Source: Chlorobiales bacterium
GTDB lineage: Bacteria; Bacteroidota; Chlorobiia; Chlorobiales; Chlorobiaceae
Direction of reading: 5' to 3'
Length of the DNA: 7,031 nt
NCBI GenBank assembly: GCA_022360415.1
Contig: JAKSDB010000219.1
Location: forward strand, 1 to 7,031
Below the pieces are notes generated by a model, which had not been told where the DNA came from, searched no databases, and saw nothing but the letters and a program-made list of their open reading frames with translations. Both the position numbers and the translations under genes were made by a program. This document shows positions 1-6,550 of the stretch, piece after piece (position 1 is the stretch's first letter; every line of letters starts with the position of its first letter).

Positions 1-1379
1 CCCTGATAATCCCGGTCTTCACGCAGTGCCTGTTCCAGTGCTTCTATCTTGCCCAGAATGCTGTAGGCTGCGGACTGGGGAGTGGAGCAGGAAACCGGGG
101 GATTCTGGCTGCCATGTGTAAAGTATCCTTCCGGAACGATGGATTTCTCCGGGTAACCATGCCAGTGAGTCATGGATGCGCCTTTTCGGGCAAGTGTTTC
201 CGGGAAGCGCCATGACGGCCGGATTCTTTGCAGGATACTCGATATAAATACGTTCCCTAATGCATGGGCAAGGATAGTCAGTGTATCGAACGAGGGTTTT
301 GGTGACATGGTGTCGGGCAGCCCGTCAGGGGTCGTGAGTGTGACGGTCCCCTTGTCAAGACAGAGTGAGACCAGGTCTGTTTCAGGGTTCAGGCTGGTTT
401 TTCTGCATCCTGAACGCGTCGTGACGGCGATAACCGGTACCGGTTCGACGAGAAACCACTCTTTCATTACCTGCACAGGAACATAGAGCTTGTTGTCCAG
501 AGGTAAAAAGGGCGCCGCTCTCAATTCAGGCTCGCTTGATACGCAGGCTGTGTCTTCAAGCAGCAGCGCCGGCGGGGGGGAGACCGGTAGCTGACGGGCG
601 AAAAACCCGTAGCTCATTCCACTGCGATGGTCGAGGTACCGTGCGACAATTTTCCTGTAAAGCGGGCTCCTGTATTGCAGGGTTTCACGTGATGTATGGG
701 TAAGAAGATAGCGGTTCGAACTCCACAGGCGACCGCATGCTTTAAAATCGTCTGCCAGTTCCCTCATTTGAGCTGACCCGGCTTTCAATCCTCCGGGCCT
801 GTGATCGAGGTCGGACGTTTTTGGCGGGACAACCTGTGCTGTCAGTTTCGGAACGAGGGTTTTCAGCACATCGGAAGGCAAAGGACATGAACCGTCCAGC
901 CGGACTACTCCACCGTTCATGGTGCAGATGGTCCAGCATTCTTCAGTGACGTAGATACTGAGGTGAACCATGTCCCAGGCAAGTTTCCCGACAATTCTGT
1001 CAAGTTTGTCCTGCGGAGAGGAATGTTCCGTCAGCGGAGGATTTTCGTCGTGTATCCCGACAATGATGTTGTTATACAGTGTGGATACACGGTTGATCGC
1101 GAGCTGCTCGTCGCTGAAGTCTCCGGGTGCGATGACGACAACTCCCGGTTTGAAGGTTCCGTCTGAAAGACAGGCTTCCTGCGCGTCAAGTACACGGATT
1201 CCAAGCATCCTGAAAGCGTTCCTGAGCGAGGAAGTAAAACAGTGAACCCTCGGCGTATCCGCTGCCGCGGGCAGGAATGTCGCGGTGAGCCTTTTGCACA
1301 TATCGGCGGTTGCAAGGGGCGTAGCGGGAGATATGCCGAGGAGGTGCCCAAGCGAGGAAAGGGAAATGCTGTCACTCAT
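1..1379 (-). CDS. Unrecognised large protein, 3' end outside the window (at least 459 codons)
   Basis: Reading the minus strand from the ATG at 1379-1377 gives 459 codons with no stop to the window edge, so the C-terminus is missing. I do not recognise the family. The start (MSDSISLSSLGHLLGISP) follows a good Shine-Dalgarno, AGAGGTG at 1389-1383. No signal peptide or clear membrane span is seen, so it is probably cytoplasmic. Residues about 1-165 look like a compact alpha/beta domain with hydrophobic strands (VVVIAPGDF near 80-88, NNIIVGIHDE near 103-112). A linker around 185-200 is followed by a second part with the aromatic stretch THWHGYPEKS (about 404-413). The last visible residues (ILGKIEALEQALRED, 441-455) look like the start of a coiled coil. 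Codon choice and composition match the neighbouring genes, which supports real coding. It lies downstream of nadK on the same strand but is separated from it by a palindromic element. Function unknown; a lineage-specific conserved protein is my guess. Confidence 0.8.
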   Translation of the reverse strand, partial: MSDSISLSSLGHLLGISPATPLATADMCKRLTATFLPAAADTPRVHCFTSSLRNAFRMLGIRVLDAQEACLSDGTFKPGVVVIAPGDFSDEQLAINRVSTLYNNIIVGIHDENPPLTEHSSPQDKLDRIVGKLAWDMVHLSIYVTEECWTICTMNGGVVRLDGSCPLPSDVLKTLVPKLTAQVVPPKTSDLDHRPGGLKAGSAQMRELADDFKACGRLWSSNRYLLTHTSRETLQYRSPLYRKIVARYLDHRSGMSYGFFARQLPVSPPPALLLEDTACVSSEPELRAAPFLPLDNKLYVPVQVMKEWFLVEPVPVIAVTTRSGCRKTSLNPETDLVSLCLDKGTVTLTTPDGLPDTMSPKPSFDTLTILAHALGNVFISSILQRIRPSWRFPETLARKGASMTHWHGYPEKSIVPEGYFTHGSQNPPVSCSTPQSAAYSILGKIEALEQALREDRDYQ

Positions 1380-1380
1380 A

Positions 1381-1520
1381 GGCACCTCTATTAATTTGTT
1401 GCGCGACCCGAATACTTCGTTGGTCGGTGCTCGAAATCCTCATGTACTCTGTGTACACTCCGGTTTCTGCGCTCCGTCCGCCTTGTCTTCAAATCGCTCA
1501 CGACAATTAATTGAGGTGCC
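1381..1520. repeat. 140-bp imperfect palindrome with 16-bp terminal inverted repeats (MITE/REP-like)
   Basis: The ends GGCACCTCTATTAATT (1381-1396) and AATTAATTGAGGTGCC (1505-1520) are inverted copies with one mismatch. The match continues inward with gaps and wobble: GTTGCGCGA at the left against TCGCTCACGAC at the right. Nested inside is a second symmetric part, from CGAAATCC (about 1432-1439) to GGTTTCTG around a tip TGTAC-TCTGT-GTACA (1443-1457). As RNA the whole element would fold into one long hairpin. It has no transposase and no convincing ORF. It fills the gap between the nadK stop (1552) and the next gene's start (1379). The structure resembles a dispersed non-autonomous palindromic repeat; whether it recurs in this genome cannot be seen here. 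It may also protect or end the upstream mRNA. Confidence 0.7.
1383..1389 (-). promoter_or_regulatory. Ribosome binding site inside the end of the palindromic element
   Basis: On the minus strand AGAGGTG lies three bases before the ATG at 1379. The GAGG core is five bases from the ATG, a normal Shine-Dalgarno spacing. The site is part of the terminal inverted repeat of the 1381-1520 element, so the element appears to supply the translation start signal of the downstream gene. Confidence 0.6.
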
Positions 1521-1551
1521 CTCATGAAACATCGGATGATAGACGGTTATG

Positions 1552-2409
1552 TCAGGTGCCCGGTTTGTGCTCACGGCCCCAGAGCAGCTTGCTTCTGAGA
1601 ATATCCCAGTAATTTCTGTTTTCGTTGGCGACGAGGTTGATCGCATCTCTGGATTTATTGACGGTTATGACATCACCGGGTCTCAGCATCTTTCTTACGT
1701 GTCCGTCGCAGTTAAGCGGAAAAGCGCCGTCGGGAGCATCGACGGAAATCTCGATTGTCTTGTCGTCACTGATGACAAGAGGCCTGACAGTCAGCATGTG
1801 CGGACAGATGGGCGTAATGACGAAAACGTTCGACTTCGGTGCAATCACCGGTCCTCCCGCCGAAAGGGAGTAGCCCGTTGACCCTGTCGAGGTGGCGATA
1901 ATGATGCCGTCCGCACGATAGGAGCTGAGCTGCTCTCCGTCGAGCGTGATGATAAATGCCGGTATTCTCGGGTAGGCGCCTTTTTCCACTACAACGTCGT
2001 TAAGCGCGGTGAAGTGTTTTGCTTCGTTGTCAATGGAAATATGTGCTTCGAGTTGAGTGCGGTCGTGAATGGCGTATGTTCCTGCAAGCACGTTTTCGAT
2101 GGCACCGTACATCTCTTCCCTGCTGAACTCGGCGAGGAATCCGAGATGTCCGACATTGATGCCGATGACCGGCTTCGTTACCGAGTAGTGAGAGGTAAAG
2201 AGCAGCGTCCCGTCACCTCCAAGAGATATGAAAACGTCGCAGAGCCTGTTCAGTTTTTCAATATCGGCGGCCTTCCTGGTATCGAGCTTCGCTGCCGATA
2301 CTGCATCGAACACATAATCGAGGTCCCGCTCCTCAAACCAGGCGATGAGCTCCCTCGCAAGGGCAACCGCTTCATCGCGGTTTATGTTGACAACGATAGC
2401 GAATTTCAT
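1552..2409 (-). CDS. nadK: NAD kinase (ATP/polyphosphate-dependent)
   Basis: Phosphorylates NAD+ to NADP+ in the cytoplasm, the only de novo route to NADP. The 285-residue length is normal for the bacterial family. Hallmarks in order: GGDGTLL at 64-70 with the catalytic Asp; INVGHLGFLAEF at 84-95; NDVVVEK at 137-143; YRADG at 164-168; the NAD-binding stretch TSTGSTGYSLSAGGP at 173-187; ITPICPH at 198-204; and the family's typical tail YWDILRSKLLWG at 268-279. The ATG overlaps the tyrA stop (ATGA, 2409-2406). AGAGG about eight bases upstream, within the end of tyrA, is a suitable ribosome site, so translation is probably coupled to tyrA. A palindromic element follows the stop. Its product NADP could serve biosynthetic dehydrogenases, possibly including the TyrA next door, but TyrA's cofactor preference is not evident from the sequence. 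Confidence 0.96.
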   Translation of the reverse strand: MKFAIVVNINRDEAVALARELIAWFEERDLDYVFDAVSAAKLDTRKAADIEKLNRLCDVFISLGGDGTLLFTSHYSVTKPVIGINVGHLGFLAEFSREEMYGAIENVLAGTYAIHDRTQLEAHISIDNEAKHFTALNDVVVEKGAYPRIPAFIITLDGEQLSSYRADGIIIATSTGSTGYSLSAGGPVIAPKSNVFVITPICPHMLTVRPLVISDDKTIEISVDAPDGAFPLNCDGHVRKMLRPGDVITVNKSRDAINLVANENRNYWDILRSKLLWGREHKPGT

Positions 2410-3272
2410 GAGCAGCCTCTGTTAGTAAGTTTCCCGTAAAGAATGTTGGCTTTTTCGAACTGTTCCCTGACCCTGTTCATGCGGTTGTTTCTGATATCAT
2501 CGGCAAGCTGCTCGAGGTTTCTGCTGAAACCGATGAGCTCGGAAGCGATGTTTTCGTGATTGGTCGCTACTATATCCTGCCAGATCTCCCAGGAGCTGCC
2601 GGCCAGCCGTGTCAGCGTCGAAAAACCGGGCCCGCTTTTATCGATATCTTTTTCACAATAGTTGATAAGAGCGGTTGAAAGCAGCTGCGGCAAGTGGCTG
2701 ATCGTTGCAACGATCCTGTCATGTTCTTCAGGGGTCATGACGGTTATCCTGCAACTGATCGACTGCAGAAGTTCAAGCAGGTTTTCAGTATCGGGCCGGG
2801 ACAATGTTTCACTGTCGGCACAGAGTACAACCGTTTTTCCCGCAAGAAGCTCGTCGTGACTTGCGTGGTACCCCCGCTGCTCCCTGCCGGCGATAGGGTG
2901 CATACCGATGAAATCAAGCTCAAGTTCTTCAGCCCGGCGGGCAATAGCGGCTTTTGTACTTGAAACGTCACTGACGAGGGAGTGTTCCGGAGCATGCCTG
3001 CGGATTTCCTCGAGCAGCTTGATATTTGCTTCGACCGGGGCGGCGAGTATGATGAGGTCGGCGTCGTAGAGCTGCTTGCTATCGGTTTCAAAGCTGTCGA
3101 GCCCCAGCTCCTTTATACGCTCTATATCCCGGTCACTGAACGAGGAATCGTAGCCCTTGAACAGGATATGCTGTTTTATGGCAAGGGGTGATTTTTTGAG
3201 CGCTCTCAGGACCGATGCGCCTATCAGCCCGAGCCCGATGATCGAAATGCTGCTGATACGGGTTTTCTGCAT
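2406..3272 (-). CDS. tyrA: Prephenate (or arogenate) dehydrogenase, tyrosine biosynthesis
   Basis: Catalyses NAD(P)+-dependent oxidative decarboxylation of prephenate to 4-hydroxyphenylpyruvate (or of arogenate to tyrosine). The 288-residue single-domain form has no fused chorismate mutase and no C-terminal ACT domain. The N-terminal Rossmann fold has GLGLIG at 13-18, LILAAPV near 74-80 and SDVSSTK at 101-107. The active-site segment HPIAGRE (125-131) carries the catalytic His. The helical C-terminal domain has EEHDRIVATISHLPQLLSTAL at 182-202, typical of the family. The ATG lies 11 nt after the pyrE stop with only a weak Shine-Dalgarno (AAGAG), so it is probably read from the same message. 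Its stop overlaps the nadK start by four bases. Substrate choice cannot be settled from these motifs alone. Confidence 0.95.
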   Translation of the reverse strand: MQKTRISSISIIGLGLIGASVLRALKKSPLAIKQHILFKGYDSSFSDRDIERIKELGLDSFETDSKQLYDADLIILAAPVEANIKLLEEIRRHAPEHSLVSDVSSTKAAIARRAEELELDFIGMHPIAGREQRGYHASHDELLAGKTVVLCADSETLSRPDTENLLELLQSISCRITVMTPEEHDRIVATISHLPQLLSTALINYCEKDIDKSGPGFSTLTRLAGSSWEIWQDIVATNHENIASELIGFSRNLEQLADDIRNNRMNRVREQFEKANILYGKLTNRGCS

Positions 3273-3283
3273 AACTGCGGCTC

Positions 3284-3865
3284 TTAGCTTTTCTGAAGGG
3301 TTCGGCTACCCGGTACGTCGAGCGGAATGTGCTCTTTGCAAAGCGGACAGTTGTCAGGCTCGTAATTTTTTACTTCGAGGGAGAGCAGGGAAAGCTGTTT
3401 GTCCACGAGTTTCACCGCACCGTTGCTGCGGTCAACCACAGAACCGGCTCCCACAACTTCCGCACCGGCACCTGTAACAACCTCGATAACCTCGACGGCT
3501 GAACCGCCTGTTGTGATGACATCCTCCACGACCAGAACTTTTTCACCCGGAGAGACGCTGAATCCCCTTCTCAGAACCATGCGCCCCTCTTTTCTTTCGG
3601 CAAAAATTGTTTTGACTCCCAGTTGGCGGCCAACTTCCGTGCCGACGACTATGCCTCCTACGGCAGGCGAAATAACCGTATCGATTTCCAGGCCGCTGAA
3701 CGCCGAGGCTATATTTCTGCATATTTCAGTAAGGTATTCAGGATACTGGAGCACCTTTGCGCATTGGAAATAGGTATTGCTGTGCAGACCGGAAGTCAGT
3801 TTGAAATGTCCTTCGAGGAGGGCTCCGGAAGACCTGAATATATCGAGTAATGAGGATGTGCTCAT
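3284..3865 (-). CDS. pyrE: Orotate phosphoribosyltransferase
   Basis: Joins orotate to PRPP to form orotidine 5'-monophosphate, the fifth step of UMP synthesis; cytoplasmic, usually a dimer. At 193 residues it has a normal length. Visible features are the N-terminal substrate hood GHFKLTSGLHS (19-29), SPAVGG (66-71), the mobile-loop segment FAERKEG (88-94) and the PRPP signature VLVVEDVITTGGS (110-122). The C-terminal extension contains CPLCKEHIPLDVPGSR (173-188), with two cysteines, as in the longer OPRT subtype. The start is fixed by an in-frame TGA 18 nt upstream; no good Shine-Dalgarno is visible before the ATG. It is the first gene of the pyrE-tyrA-nadK cluster and follows a roughly 300-bp spacer with a possible promoter. 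Confidence 0.96.
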   Translation of the reverse strand: MSTSSLLDIFRSSGALLEGHFKLTSGLHSNTYFQCAKVLQYPEYLTEICRNIASAFSGLEIDTVISPAVGGIVVGTEVGRQLGVKTIFAERKEGRMVLRRGFSVSPGEKVLVVEDVITTGGSAVEVIEVVTGAGAEVVGAGSVVDRSNGAVKLVDKQLSLLSLEVKNYEPDNCPLCKEHIPLDVPGSRTLQKS

Positions 3866-4049
3866 GTTTTGTATGCCCGATCAGTGGTTGGCGGCCATAG
3901 CGTCACGGCCGTATGAAAAAATACAAACCTGAACTGAGCGGTTGCAGATTCGGTGTGTTCGGCAATCCCAAAGGGTTTCAGCAAAAGCAACTCTTTTTAT
4001 CAGCGTTCACCTTCACCCGACAGGCCGGGAATAATCTCACTATAAATAC

Positions 4050-4078
4050 AGTATAACAGATTGTTTTTAATAAAGTTA
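4050..4078 (-). promoter_or_regulatory. Possible sigma-70-like promoter for pyrE-tyrA-nadK
   Basis: On the minus strand TATACT (4055-4050) is a good -10 hexamer. With 17-bp spacing upstream is TAACTT (4078-4073), a weak -35. The surroundings are AT-rich and lie upstream of the first gene of a tight cluster. It would give a leader of about 180 nt. Weak evidence from hexamers alone. Confidence 0.3.
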
Positions 4079-4142
4079 CTGTTATTGAGAATTTGCTGAA
4101 ACGTTCAGTTTAGGAATAAAATAACACAAGGCCTGCCGAAAT

Positions 4143-4165
4143 GCTAAAGGGATCGACCTTTTAGC
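4143..4165 (-). terminator. Stem-loop right after ruvX
   Basis: On the minus strand, GCTAAAAGG-TCGAT-CCCTTTAGC forms a 9-position stem with one A/C mismatch and a five-base loop, starting one base after the ruvX stop. There is no run of T after it, so it is not a classic intrinsic terminator; it may act as a weak terminator or as a 3'-end stabiliser. Confidence 0.4.
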
Positions 4166-4166
4166 C

Positions 4167-4592
4167 TCATGTACTCTCCAGATAGTTTTGCAAGAGCAGG
4201 CAGGCAGCCGCACAGTCCAGTCGTCCTTTTTGTTGTCTTTTTTTTCTGCTGAGGCCGGATTCGACAAGCAGCTTTGCAGCCTGTCTCGATGAGCCGTATT
4301 CATCGACAGTTTCAACAGAAATATCCGGAAAGGCTTTCACGAGATCCTCGATAAAGCGGTCAACCATTCCGGTCATACGGTTTTTTGCCCCGTCGCTGTT
4401 CAGGGGATAGCCCACGATGATTTTTTCCACGGGATCGTTATGCAGGAGGGACACGAGAACTCCGATGAGTTTTTCAGGAGGGAAAGTGCCGACAGGCTGG
4501 GCAAAACTCCCGAAAGGATCGCTTTTTGCGAGCCCTGTCCGTTTCGTTCCGTAGTCGATCGCGAGAATTCGTTTTGCTTTTGATTCTCCCAC
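4167..4592 (-). CDS. ruvX: Putative pre-16S rRNA nuclease / Holliday junction resolvase-like protein YqgF (RuvX)
   Basis: Member of the YqgF/RuvX RNase H-like family, linked to 16S rRNA 5'-end maturation and earlier proposed as a Holliday junction resolvase. The 141-residue length is typical. Visible features: ILAIDYGTKRTGLA (9-22) with the first metal-binding Asp at 13; the core strand KIIVGYPLNSDG (57-68); VETVDEYGSS (93-102), where the family usually has a DERxST-like motif, so this copy departs slightly; and KGRLDCAAACLLLQNYL (122-138) with the C-terminal Asp at 126. The start is GTG at 4592, bounded by an in-frame TGA 18 nt upstream. No Shine-Dalgarno precedes it, so initiation must be weak or unusual. 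It is divergent from the SQR-like gene and followed by a stem-loop. Confidence 0.92.
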   Translation of the reverse strand: MGESKAKRILAIDYGTKRTGLAKSDPFGSFAQPVGTFPPEKLIGVLVSLLHNDPVEKIIVGYPLNSDGAKNRMTGMVDRFIEDLVKAFPDISVETVDEYGSSRQAAKLLVESGLSRKKRQQKGRLDCAAACLLLQNYLEST

Positions 4593-4715
4593 TGCGAGAT
4601 GCTGTTGTCAAGATTGATTTCTAACCGTAAGGTATCAAAAAAACAGTTACTGCGGGGAATGCGGCGGCTTTTCAGGAAGGGCCCGTCTTCGATTGCGCAC
4701 TATGGGTATACCGGT

Positions 4716-4743
4716 TTGCAGTCTGCGGTTTATTTTCTATCTT
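4716..4743 (+). promoter_or_regulatory. Possible promoter for the SQR-like gene
   Basis: TTGCAG (4716-4721) and TATCTT (4738-4743) are separated by 16 bp, in the 248-bp divergent spacer between ruvX and the SQR-like gene. A second AT-rich hexamer, TATAAG (4784-4789), lacks a matching -35. Hexamer evidence only. Confidence 0.25.
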
Positions 4744-4840
4744 CTTTCTCTCAAAAATCAGCGGATTTCATCATTACTCATTTATAAGACACTTCTTCCC
4801 CAAAGGGTGGTTTAACGAGAATAACTGGAGAAAACGGGCG

Positions 4841-6274
4841 ATGGCAAAGGTTGCGATCATTGGAGCCGGGTTTGCGGGACATACTGCGGCAATGTACCTT
4901 GGAGACGCCATAGGCAAAGACCATGAGATAACGGTTATACATAAATTCGATTATTTCGGTTTTGTGCCTTCGTGGGTCTGGCTGGGTATCGATGCGGTTA
5001 AACCGGAAGAAACCGTATTCAAATTGAGGCCTATCTACGACAGGTTCAATGTGAATTTTGTTCAGGGAAAGGTGACCTCGGTCCACCCTGACGAAAATTA
5101 CGTTATCGTCGATCAGGCAGACGGGAGCGGCGAGGCAAGCGTCGAGTATGACTATCTTGTTGTCGCTACCGGTGCTCACATGAACTATGCTGCAACTCCA
5201 GGTCTCGGACCCGATAAAAACACTGAATCGATCTGCCATTTCGACACCGCTATCAAGGCACGCGATGCTTATCTCGAGTCGGTCGAAAGAATGAAACGGG
5301 GGGAAAAGCGGCGTTTTGTGATCGGTACAGGCCATCCTCTTGCCGCCTGTCAGGGCGCGGCATTCGAGTATATCACCAACATACATACCGATTTGACGCA
5401 GCGCGGTCTCAGGGACAAGGCAGAGCTCGCCTACCTGACCAATGAGCCGGCCATAGGCGATTTCGGTGTAGGAGGGATTAACGTCGTCAAGCGCGGAGGG
5501 AGGGTTGCCCGCGGAGGCGATCTTATCGAGGACCTGATGGATGAGTTCGGGCTCGAAAAGTCCGTTCGCCGTGGTGTCAAGGAGGTTGACGAGAAAAAGA
5601 TATACTGGGAAGATTTCGAAGGCAACTTCGGGGAGGACGAGTATGATTTCGCGATGCTTATCCCACAGTCACGAGGCGTTACTTTCCCGTTTTTTGACAG
5701 GAACGGCGAGGACATTTCCTCGAAAGTCACCAATCCGGGAGGCTTTGTTCTTGCCGACGGGATATACGGGCTGAGTTATGACGAGCTGGTAAGAACGCCT
5801 GACGCATGGCCGGCGAATTACCAGAACCCGCTCTACAAAAACATCTTTTCGGCAGGCATTGCCTTTGCCCCGCCGGGACCGATTTCCGTTCCTCACACCA
5901 CGAAAAACGGGATGACCATTATTCCCGGGGCGCCGAGAACAGGTATGATTTCAGGTGTTATCGGACGAATCGTAGCGTTGAATATCATTGACCTGATCAG
6001 TGCCGGACGAATGACTCACCGTGAACGCATGTCGCAGATGCTTGCGGTCTGTATCGCATCGAACGGCAAGTCATTCTGGAAAGGACAGGCAACCGTGATG
6101 ATCATCTATCCCGTTGTTCCCGACCATACCCGCTACGACAACAAGGAGGGCAGGGATCTTTTTGTTACAAGGGTTGAACGCGGACTGGCCGGTGCATGGT
6201 TGAAAGAGATGGTGGAAAAAACTTTCATGCACAAGTTCAGAGGCCGCATCGGCTGGCAGATTATACCCGAGTAA
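4841..6274 (+). CDS. sqr: Sulfide:quinone oxidoreductase-like FAD flavoprotein
   Basis: Predicted to oxidise sulfide to polysulfide/sulfur and pass electrons to the membrane quinone pool; monotopic on the membrane. It has 477 residues. The N-terminal FAD-binding site is VAIIGAGFAG (4-13), with the second dinucleotide-fold motif YLVVATGA at 105-112. Three cysteines sit where SQRs have theirs: C132 in ESICHFDTA, C170 in AACQGAAFEY and C404 in LAVCIASNG; C170 and C404 are the likely redox pair. PRTGM at 365-369 matches the family's P(K/R)TG segment near the isoalloxazine ring. The C-terminal EKTFMHKFRGRIGW region resembles the amphipathic tail that docks SQR in the membrane. No signal peptide. 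GGAG at 4827-4830, ten bases before the ATG, is the ribosome site. Green sulfur bacteria carry several SQR types; I cannot assign the type. A role with another sulfur substrate is possible. Confidence 0.88.
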   Translation: MAKVAIIGAGFAGHTAAMYLGDAIGKDHEITVIHKFDYFGFVPSWVWLGIDAVKPEETVFKLRPIYDRFNVNFVQGKVTSVHPDENYVIVDQADGSGEASVEYDYLVVATGAHMNYAATPGLGPDKNTESICHFDTAIKARDAYLESVERMKRGEKRRFVIGTGHPLAACQGAAFEYITNIHTDLTQRGLRDKAELAYLTNEPAIGDFGVGGINVVKRGGRVARGGDLIEDLMDEFGLEKSVRRGVKEVDEKKIYWEDFEGNFGEDEYDFAMLIPQSRGVTFPFFDRNGEDISSKVTNPGGFVLADGIYGLSYDELVRTPDAWPANYQNPLYKNIFSAGIAFAPPGPISVPHTTKNGMTIIPGAPRTGMISGVIGRIVALNIIDLISAGRMTHRERMSQMLAVCIASNGKSFWKGQATVMIIYPVVPDHTRYDNKEGRDLFVTRVERGLAGAWLKEMVEKTFMHKFRGRIGWQIIPE

Positions 6275-6313
6275 CCGTGAAGATTTTCAAACACGTAGAA
6301 CCTTAGACTAACC

Positions 6314-6430
6314 ATGAGACCTTCAAAGTTTGACAGATTCCTGATGAAGAACAAGATATACCAGTTCTGGCGTTTTATTGTGCTGAATCTCAAGATTCTC
6401 AAAGCGGTCGATCAAAGTAAACGAGCCTGA
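6314..6430 (+). CDS. Small basic protein (38 aa) downstream of the SQR-like gene
   Basis: An ATG at 6314 opens 38 codons to TGA at 6428-6430, starting 39 nt after the SQR-like stop and ending 31 nt before a strong terminator, so it is very probably on the same message. The protein begins MRPSKFDRFLMKNKIYQFWR and continues with FIVLNLKILKAVDQ, ending SKRA. It is strongly basic, with hydrophobic and aromatic residues spaced as in an amphipathic helix (about 15-32); it could lie on the membrane or bind a partner. An in-frame TAG 18 nt upstream limits the start to this ATG or M11. There is no clear Shine-Dalgarno, so coupling to the upstream gene is likely. Family unknown to me. A role with SQR is inferred from position only; a chance ORF remains possible. 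Confidence 0.55.
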   Translation: MRPSKFDRFLMKNKIYQFWRFIVLNLKILKAVDQSKRA

Positions 6431-6461
6431 CCCGGAATCTCTCATCAGGGATAACAGTAAG

Positions 6462-6500
6462 AAAAAGCGCATGAGGACGCCCAAGCCTCATGCGCTTTTT
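6462..6500. terminator. Strong bidirectional intrinsic terminator
   Basis: A perfect 15-bp stem, 6462-6476 (AAAAAGCGCATGAGG) and 6486-6500, with a nine-base loop. The plus-strand side ends in TTTTTTATTT and the minus-strand side in TTTTTC, so it can end transcripts from both the SQR unit and the DUF2442 unit that converge here. Confidence 0.93.
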
Positions 6501-6550
6501 TATTTCTCCACCCACACCGGCATCCTCCCCCCGCGGGTTCTGAAAGGAGC

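Larger units (their letters stand above)
3866..4166. other. Intergenic spacer between ruvX and pyrE
   Basis: No convincing gene was found in these 301 bases. The ruvX-proximal end holds a stem-loop (4143-4165), the middle is AT-rich with a possible promoter for pyrE (4050-4078), and the pyrE-proximal part would be a roughly 175-nt leader. The leader contains a short inverted repeat CGGCC/GGCCG (3892-3896 and 3907-3911, 10-nt loop) and a CCCG/CGGG hairpin near 4016-4029. Neither is followed by a convincing U-tract. I see no recognisable riboswitch. Confidence 0.5.

Noticed and set aside
574..580. Run of seven G as a possible sequencing slip or phase-variation tract
   Set aside because: The frame of the large minus-strand ORF stays open on both sides, so there is no sign of a frameshift, and seven bases is short for phase variation.
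1031..1375. 114-codon minus-strand ORF rich in Pro, Arg and Ser
   Set aside because: It is an off-frame reading of the large unrecognised gene (1-1379); the in-frame reading has balanced composition and a better start.
1440..1646. 68-codon minus-strand ORF covering part of the palindromic element
   Set aside because: Starts inside nadK in another frame and ends in the repeat; no evidence of coding.
3892..3911. CGGCC/GGCCG hairpin before pyrE as an attenuator
   Set aside because: Only five pairs with a 10-base loop and no convincing attenuator layout (no leader peptide or alternate pairing visible); noted only in the spacer description.
4599..4787. 62-codon plus-strand ORF in the ruvX/SQR divergent spacer
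   Set aside because: No ribosome site at a proper distance, residue pattern not protein-like, and it overlaps the region where promoters for both divergent genes should lie.
4778..5386. 202-codon minus-strand ORF inside the SQR-like gene
   Set aside because: Antisense shadow of a clearly coding gene; no recognisable motifs and no ribosome site supports it.
6133..6402. 89-codon minus-strand ORF across the SQR 3' end and the small downstream ORF
   Set aside because: Opposite to the SQR reading and to the 38-codon ORF, which is the more protein-like reading; no supported ribosome site.
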